From NCBI GenBank assembly GCA_012522855.1, contig JAAYJQ010000010.1, forward strand, positions 62,001-126,000: a stretch of DNA of 64,000 bases. Reading direction: 5' to 3'. The notes under the pieces were generated by a model that searched no databases, was not told where the DNA came from, and worked only from the letters and a program-made list of their open reading frames with translations. The position numbers and the translations under genes are program-made. The stretch is from Bacteroidales bacterium. GTDB taxonomy: Bacteria; Bacteroidota; Bacteroidia; Bacteroidales; UBA932. Of this stretch, positions 61,153-64,000 are shown piece by piece (the stretch's first letter is position 1; each line of letters begins with the position of its first letter).

Positions 61153-61475
61153 GAAAATATGAATATGACGGGCTCCTCAGGGCCGTTGACGACCTGAAAG
61201 AAGCGGATGCTGTCTTCAAACACAGCCATATCAAGGGCGAAATCATAGAAGAGCAACCGGACCTGTATGAACGCCCCAAATATCAACTTAATGAGATATA
61301 CCGCATGGCAGATATGGTCCTGATAAACTACAAGACTGAAAAGATGCTGCGAGAGTGGCGTCGTAGGCCGCTAGCGGCCAGACTTACCCGGACTTGCGAC
61401 AAACATTGCAATCAGATGAAGGAATATATAAGAAAAACACTACCTTTGCCCGTACAGCAGCATTGTTGTCGATAA
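61149..61475 (+). CDS. Small hypothetical protein overlapping the istB remnant
   Basis: A 108-residue protein whose ATG overlaps the istB stop (ATGA). It is hydrophilic and helical (YDGLLRAVDDLKEADAVFKHSHIKGEIIEEQPD, then a basic C-terminal part with several Cys). No family is recognised. Its 3' end runs into the terminal repeats of the insertion element, so it belongs to the element rather than the host. Confidence 0.5.
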   Translation: MRKYEYDGLLRAVDDLKEADAVFKHSHIKGEIIEEQPDLYERPKYQLNEIYRMADMVLINYKTEKMLREWRRRPLAARLTRTCDKHCNQMKEYIRKTLPLPVQQHCCR

Positions 61476-61550
61476 TACTGTATGCTTGTTGTCGAAAACA
61501 CTGTAACTATTGTTGCCAATCTTACTGCACTTCTTTTTGCCGATAACATA
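61461..61550 (+). repeat. Tandem ~22-bp terminal repeats of the IS21-like element
   Basis: Three repeats, TTGTTGTCGATAATACTGTA, TTGTTGTCGAAAACACTGTA and ATTGTTGCCAATCTTACTGC, start about 24 bp apart from 61461, and a weaker fourth (TTTTTGCCGATAAC) follows. Multiple short repeats of this sort mark the ends of IS21-family elements, where transposase binds. Confidence 0.6.
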
Positions 61551-61631
61551 TAAAGTATTGAATATTAAAGAAATAAAAGTTAAACCAAAATTATTTAATC
61601 CAATTTTATTTGGGTATTAATTGGAAGCGAT

Positions 61632-62072
61632 ATGAAGAAGTTTTTGAACATCATCTCTTATGTGTTCAACATTGCGCTTATTGCCATTTTAGTTCACATG
61701 TACTGCGGCAGGGGCATAAATGCAAGCGATAATAGAATCCAAGGCATCAAAGCTGGAATAGTCGAGCAAGAGAGAGCTGACATTCCTATGAAGATTCAAA
61801 AGTTTGACCATGTCTACGACATTGTCATAGACAGCTTAGTGTTAACGAACAACATAGAGCCATATGCTGGATATCTCGTGACCACTTGGGATTTGGATGA
61901 GAAGCAGAAACTGACTACACAGCAGTGGGCGGCCAATGGGTATAAGGACCAGTATATTAGAAAGACCAAAACTGTTTATGTTGAGATATACCAAATCAAG
62001 ACCAGGGGAAGGTCTATGACCTGGAACAATAACTGGGTATCTGCTTATCATGAAGCAGCAGACAATGAATAG
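61632..62072 (+). CDS. Hypothetical membrane-anchored protein
   Basis: A 146-residue AT-rich gene. The N-terminus (MKKFLNIISYVFNIALIAILVHMYCG) is a signal anchor or uncleaved signal. The rest is a small soluble alpha/beta domain with no recognised family. The base composition differs from both core genes and the GC-rich repeats that follow, so it is probably a cargo or stranded gene. Confidence 0.55.
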   Translation: MKKFLNIISYVFNIALIAILVHMYCGRGINASDNRIQGIKAGIVEQERADIPMKIQKFDHVYDIVIDSLVLTNNIEPYAGYLVTTWDLDEKQKLTTQQWAANGYKDQYIRKTKTVYVEIYQIKTRGRSMTWNNNWVSAYHEAADNE

Positions 62073-62188
62073 GAGAACCCCTCAAGCAGTATTACTCCAC
62101 ACTTAAGACCAAGCTAATATACATCTTCACCATCGCAGATGCGGCGCATGCGTGAAAATCGGCGAAGCTACGGACTCCATCCCCCGCT

Positions 62189-62386
62189 GAACCCGCCTGC
62201 ACGGTCGTCAGGGGCGTACTGCCGTCCGCGACCCCGGTTCGGGCGAGGGGGGTGACGAACACCGAACCCGCCTGCACGGTCGTCAGGAGCATATTGCCGT
62301 CCGCGACCCCGGTTCGGGCGAGGGGGGTGACGAACACCGAACTTGCCTGCACGGTCGTCAGGGGCGTACTACCGTCCGCGACCCCG
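62189..62386. repeat. Tandem 75-bp repeat array, right cluster
   Basis: Two complete 75-bp units (62189-62263 and 62264-62338) and a partial third (62339-62386) are nearly identical. The unit is 25 codons long. On the minus strand it is open and would encode a repeating peptide with ARTGVADG, PLTTVQAGS and VFVTP blocks (within 62092-62511), but there is no convincing start or family. Related units occur at 60320-60430. The rest of 62073-62546 holds no other recognisable gene. Confidence 0.8.
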
Positions 62387-62510
62387 ATATCAGAGAGAAG
62401 GGGATAACGGTTTTCTTCAGCGGCCAAGCTGTTCAGCCTTGATTTGCGATGCAGGGTATCCAAGAGGGACTTCCGATTTCCGGAAATGGAGATGCGACCG
62501 GTTACAAACA

Positions 62511-62545
62511 AACAATCCCCTGCAGGATTCCTGCGGGGGATTGTT
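62511..62545 (-). terminator. Terminator of tRNA-Ser
   Basis: AACAATCCCCTGCAGG (62511-62526) pairs with CCTGCGGGGGATTGTT (62530-62545) as a 16-bp stem with one G-U pair and a 3-base loop. It lies immediately 3' of tRNA-Ser on the minus strand and is followed there by TTTGT. Confidence 0.8.
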
Positions 62546-62546
62546 G

Positions 62547-62635
62547 CGGAGAGGACGAGATTCGAACTCGTGATACACTTTGACGCGTATGACGGTTTAG
62601 CAAACCGTTGGTTTCAGCCACTCACCCACCTCTCC
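62547..62635 (-). tRNA. tRNA-Ser (GCT)
   Basis: An 89-nt cloverleaf on the minus strand with a long variable arm, as expected for serine: acceptor GGAGAGG/CCTCTCC, anticodon stem-loop ACGGTTTGCTAAACCGT (anticodon GCT), and T-arm ACGAGTTCGAATCTCGT. CCA is not encoded. A TATATTTG element upstream on the same strand (about 62685-62692) may be its -7 box. Confidence 0.93.
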
Positions 62636-62888
62636 AGGTCGGTGTGATACCGAATTGTCATGCCGCTTGCGCAGCGGAATGGATTGCAAATATACAATAA
62701 AAATCCCAACTCGCAACTACTTTCTCCGTAAAGCCAAAGGTCCGGCAATGGGCGTGGGCCGCACTCAGCCGCAGCAGACAAGTCCCGAAGGGACGCAGGA
62801 TGCGAGAATGGACGGCGGTTCATGCACATGCCGACCTACGTTTTGTTATACTTTTTTGAAGGATTGTGGGGAGGGATCACTAAAAGCA

Positions 62889-63839
62889 CTAGCCTTTGGC
62901 GATGCTGTCCCGCATGTCGGTGTCGGACTGGATGTTCTTGATGCGGTAATAGTCCATGATGCCGAGGTTGCCGCTGCGGAAGGCTTCCGCTATGGCGAGC
63001 GGCACCTTGGCCTCGGCCTCGATGACCTTCGCTCTGGCCTCCTGCGCCTTCGCCTTCATCTCCTGTTCTTCCGCCACTGCCATGGCCCTGCGCTCTTCCG
63101 CGCGAGCCTGCGCGATGTTCTTGTCCGCATTGGCCTGGTCCATCTGCAACTCGGCTCCGATGTTCTTTCCGACATCGATGTCCGCGATGTCGATCGACAG
63201 GATTTCGAAGGCGGTGCCGGCATCCAGTCCCTTCGCAAGCACGACCTTGGAAATGGATTCCGGACGCTCCAGCACGTCCGCATGGGTCTCCGCGGAACCG
63301 ATGGAAGACACGATGCCTTCTCCGACACGCGCCAGCACGGTTTCTTCACCGGCGCCGCCGACCAGGCGGGCGATGTTGGCACGGACGGTCACGCGCGCCT
63401 TGCAAATGAGCTGAATGCCGTTTTTGGCCACGGCCGTCACCGGAGGGGTGTTGATGACCTTGGGATTCACGGACATCTGCACAGCTTCAAAAACATCCCG
63501 GCCAGCCAGATCGATGGCCGCTGCGGTTTTGAAGTCCAGCGGGATGTTGGCCTTGTCCGCCGAAATCAGCGCATTCACCACCTTGGTGACATTGCCTTTC
63601 GCAAGATAGTGGGCTTCGAGCTCTTTGGTGTACAGTTTCAGTCCGGCCTTCGTACCGGTGATCATAGCGATCACGATCGTGTTCGGGTTTACATTCCTCC
63701 ACCGCATGAGCATGAGTTGCAGCAGGGAGACCCGGACTCCGGAGAGCAGGGCCTGGAACCAGAGCGCAACCGGGAAGAACCACAGAAGGATGATAAGCGC
63801 GACGATCGCAATGGCGATCCAGATGATAAAAGTTGTCAT
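62889..63839 (-). CDS. floA: Flotillin-like protein FloA
   Basis: A 316-residue protein. An N-terminal membrane hairpin (about 1-35, [30 protein letters not shown]) is followed by an SPFH-like domain ([54 protein letters not shown]). A C-terminal coiled coil rich in Ala/Glu ([47 protein letters not shown]) completes it. FloA organises functional membrane microdomains. It lies 15 bp downstream of an nfeD gene, the standard partner. Confidence 0.96.
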   Translation of the reverse strand: MTTFIIWIAIAIVALIILLWFFPVALWFQALLSGVRVSLLQLMLMRWRNVNPNTIVIAMITGTKAGLKLYTKELEAHYLAKGNVTKVVNALISADKANIPLDFKTAAAIDLAGRDVFEAVQMSVNPKVINTPPVTAVAKNGIQLICKARVTVRANIARLVGGAGEETVLARVGEGIVSSIGSAETHADVLERPESISKVVLAKGLDAGTAFEILSIDIADIDVGKNIGAELQMDQANADKNIAQARAEERRAMAVAEEQEMKAKAQEARAKVIEAEAKVPLAIAEAFRSGNLGIMDYYRIKNIQSDTDMRDSIAKG

Positions 63840-63854
63840 ATTCTTAAGGAATCA

Positions 63855-64000
63855 TTAGTCGTTTGAAACGGGTATTACGAATATCTTGTTGTCTTCGATC
63901 AGGATGACTTCGATCTCGGTGTCCGGATCGATCATGCTGTCCTGCGATTTTACTTCACAGGAGAGCTCGCCGATTTTCGCCATTCCGGAAGGGGAGAGGC
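63855..64000 (-). CDS. NfeD-like protein, C-terminal OB-fold (truncated by window end)
   Basis: The last 48 residues are visible: LSPSGMAKIGELSCEVKSQDSMIDPDTEIEVILIEDNKIFVIPV, the small OB-fold domain that ends NfeD proteins. Only the 3' end is in the window. It lies 15 bp upstream of floA on the same strand, forming the conserved nfeD-floA operon. Confidence 0.82.
   Translation of the reverse strand, partial: LSPSGMAKIGELSCEVKSQDSMIDPDTEIEVILIEDNKIFVIPVSND

Noticed and set aside
62189-62386. CRISPR array
   Set aside because: The 75-bp units are contiguous with no variable spacers, and there are no cas genes.
62655-63866. 403-codon plus-strand open frame opposite floA
   Set aside because: Fully antisense to floA, which has clear family features.

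Overview
The window looks like a chromosomal contig from an uncultured member of the Bacteroidales. The evidence is a SusC/SusD pair, TonB-dependent receptors with carboxypeptidase-regulatory domains, a BACON-type lipoprotein, Bacteroidetes-style promoters (TTTG ... TAnnTTTG), FloA/NfeD, a TrpB2-type tryptophan synthase beta chain and a cytochrome b subunit of succinate dehydrogenase. Housekeeping stretches look GC-rich by eye. Several blocks are clearly more AT-rich (about 7.1-9.5 kb, 28.9-36.7 kb and 57.2-62.1 kb) and look acquired or decaying. No phage, CRISPR array or rRNA was seen.

1-27.9 kb is mostly core. It holds the end of ddl, prmC, a lipoprotein, a secreted TPR protein, a catalytically degenerate M16 homologue, small membrane or lipoprotein genes of unknown role (6.4-9.5 kb), a coiled-coil protein plus hemW with an odd internal insertion, a YtxH/holin-like membrane cassette, an M24B aminopeptidase P, trpB2, an isolated sdhC, tRNA-Met and tRNA-Gln, a sodium:solute symporter with ispF, metY followed directly by a GH9 cellulase-polysaccharide deacetylase fusion, a tricorn-like protease, a HAD phosphatase and a FlK-like thioesterase.

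27.9-36.7 kb is an AT-rich accessory island. It has decayed sequence with an RHS-repeat remnant, two tandem TonB-dependent receptors without SusD, a secreted alpha/beta-hydrolase lipoprotein, a nitroreductase, a small helical protein and a chimeric beta-lactamase-like pseudogene. Near-copies of the 5' end of the thioesterase gene lie at both edges.

36.9-56.7 kb is the most interesting part. A plus-strand operon encodes a LacI-type repressor fused in one 947-residue chain to a complete FAD-dependent oxidoreductase, then a sodium:solute symporter, then a secreted histidine acid phosphatase (phytase/MINPP type) with a long extra C-terminal domain. A palindromic LacI-type operator lies just upstream of the fusion gene. 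Converging on it, and overlapping its last gene by 56 bp, is a 13-kb minus-strand polysaccharide-utilisation operon: susC, BACON lipoprotein, susD, an exported metallo-beta-lactamase-fold protein, a Tat-exported FAD oxidoreductase, a LacI regulator, a second Tat FAD oxidoreductase and a GH27 alpha-galactosidase. A second LacI-type palindrome lies upstream of susC. My working inference is that the two operons jointly use a galactosylated and/or phosphorylated polyol such as a cyclitol: the galactosidase and phosphatase strip substituents, SusCD and the symporter import, and the flavoenzymes oxidise. The LacI-oxidoreductase fusion could couple sensing to catalysis.

56.7-64 kb holds a GH114-like remnant, an AT-rich cassette (DUF6544 lipoprotein, CPBP protease, alpha/beta hydrolase, DUF4386 membrane protein), a truncated IS21 helper gene with its terminal repeats lying between copies of a 75-bp repeat, tRNA-Ser(GCT), and floA-nfeD running off the end.
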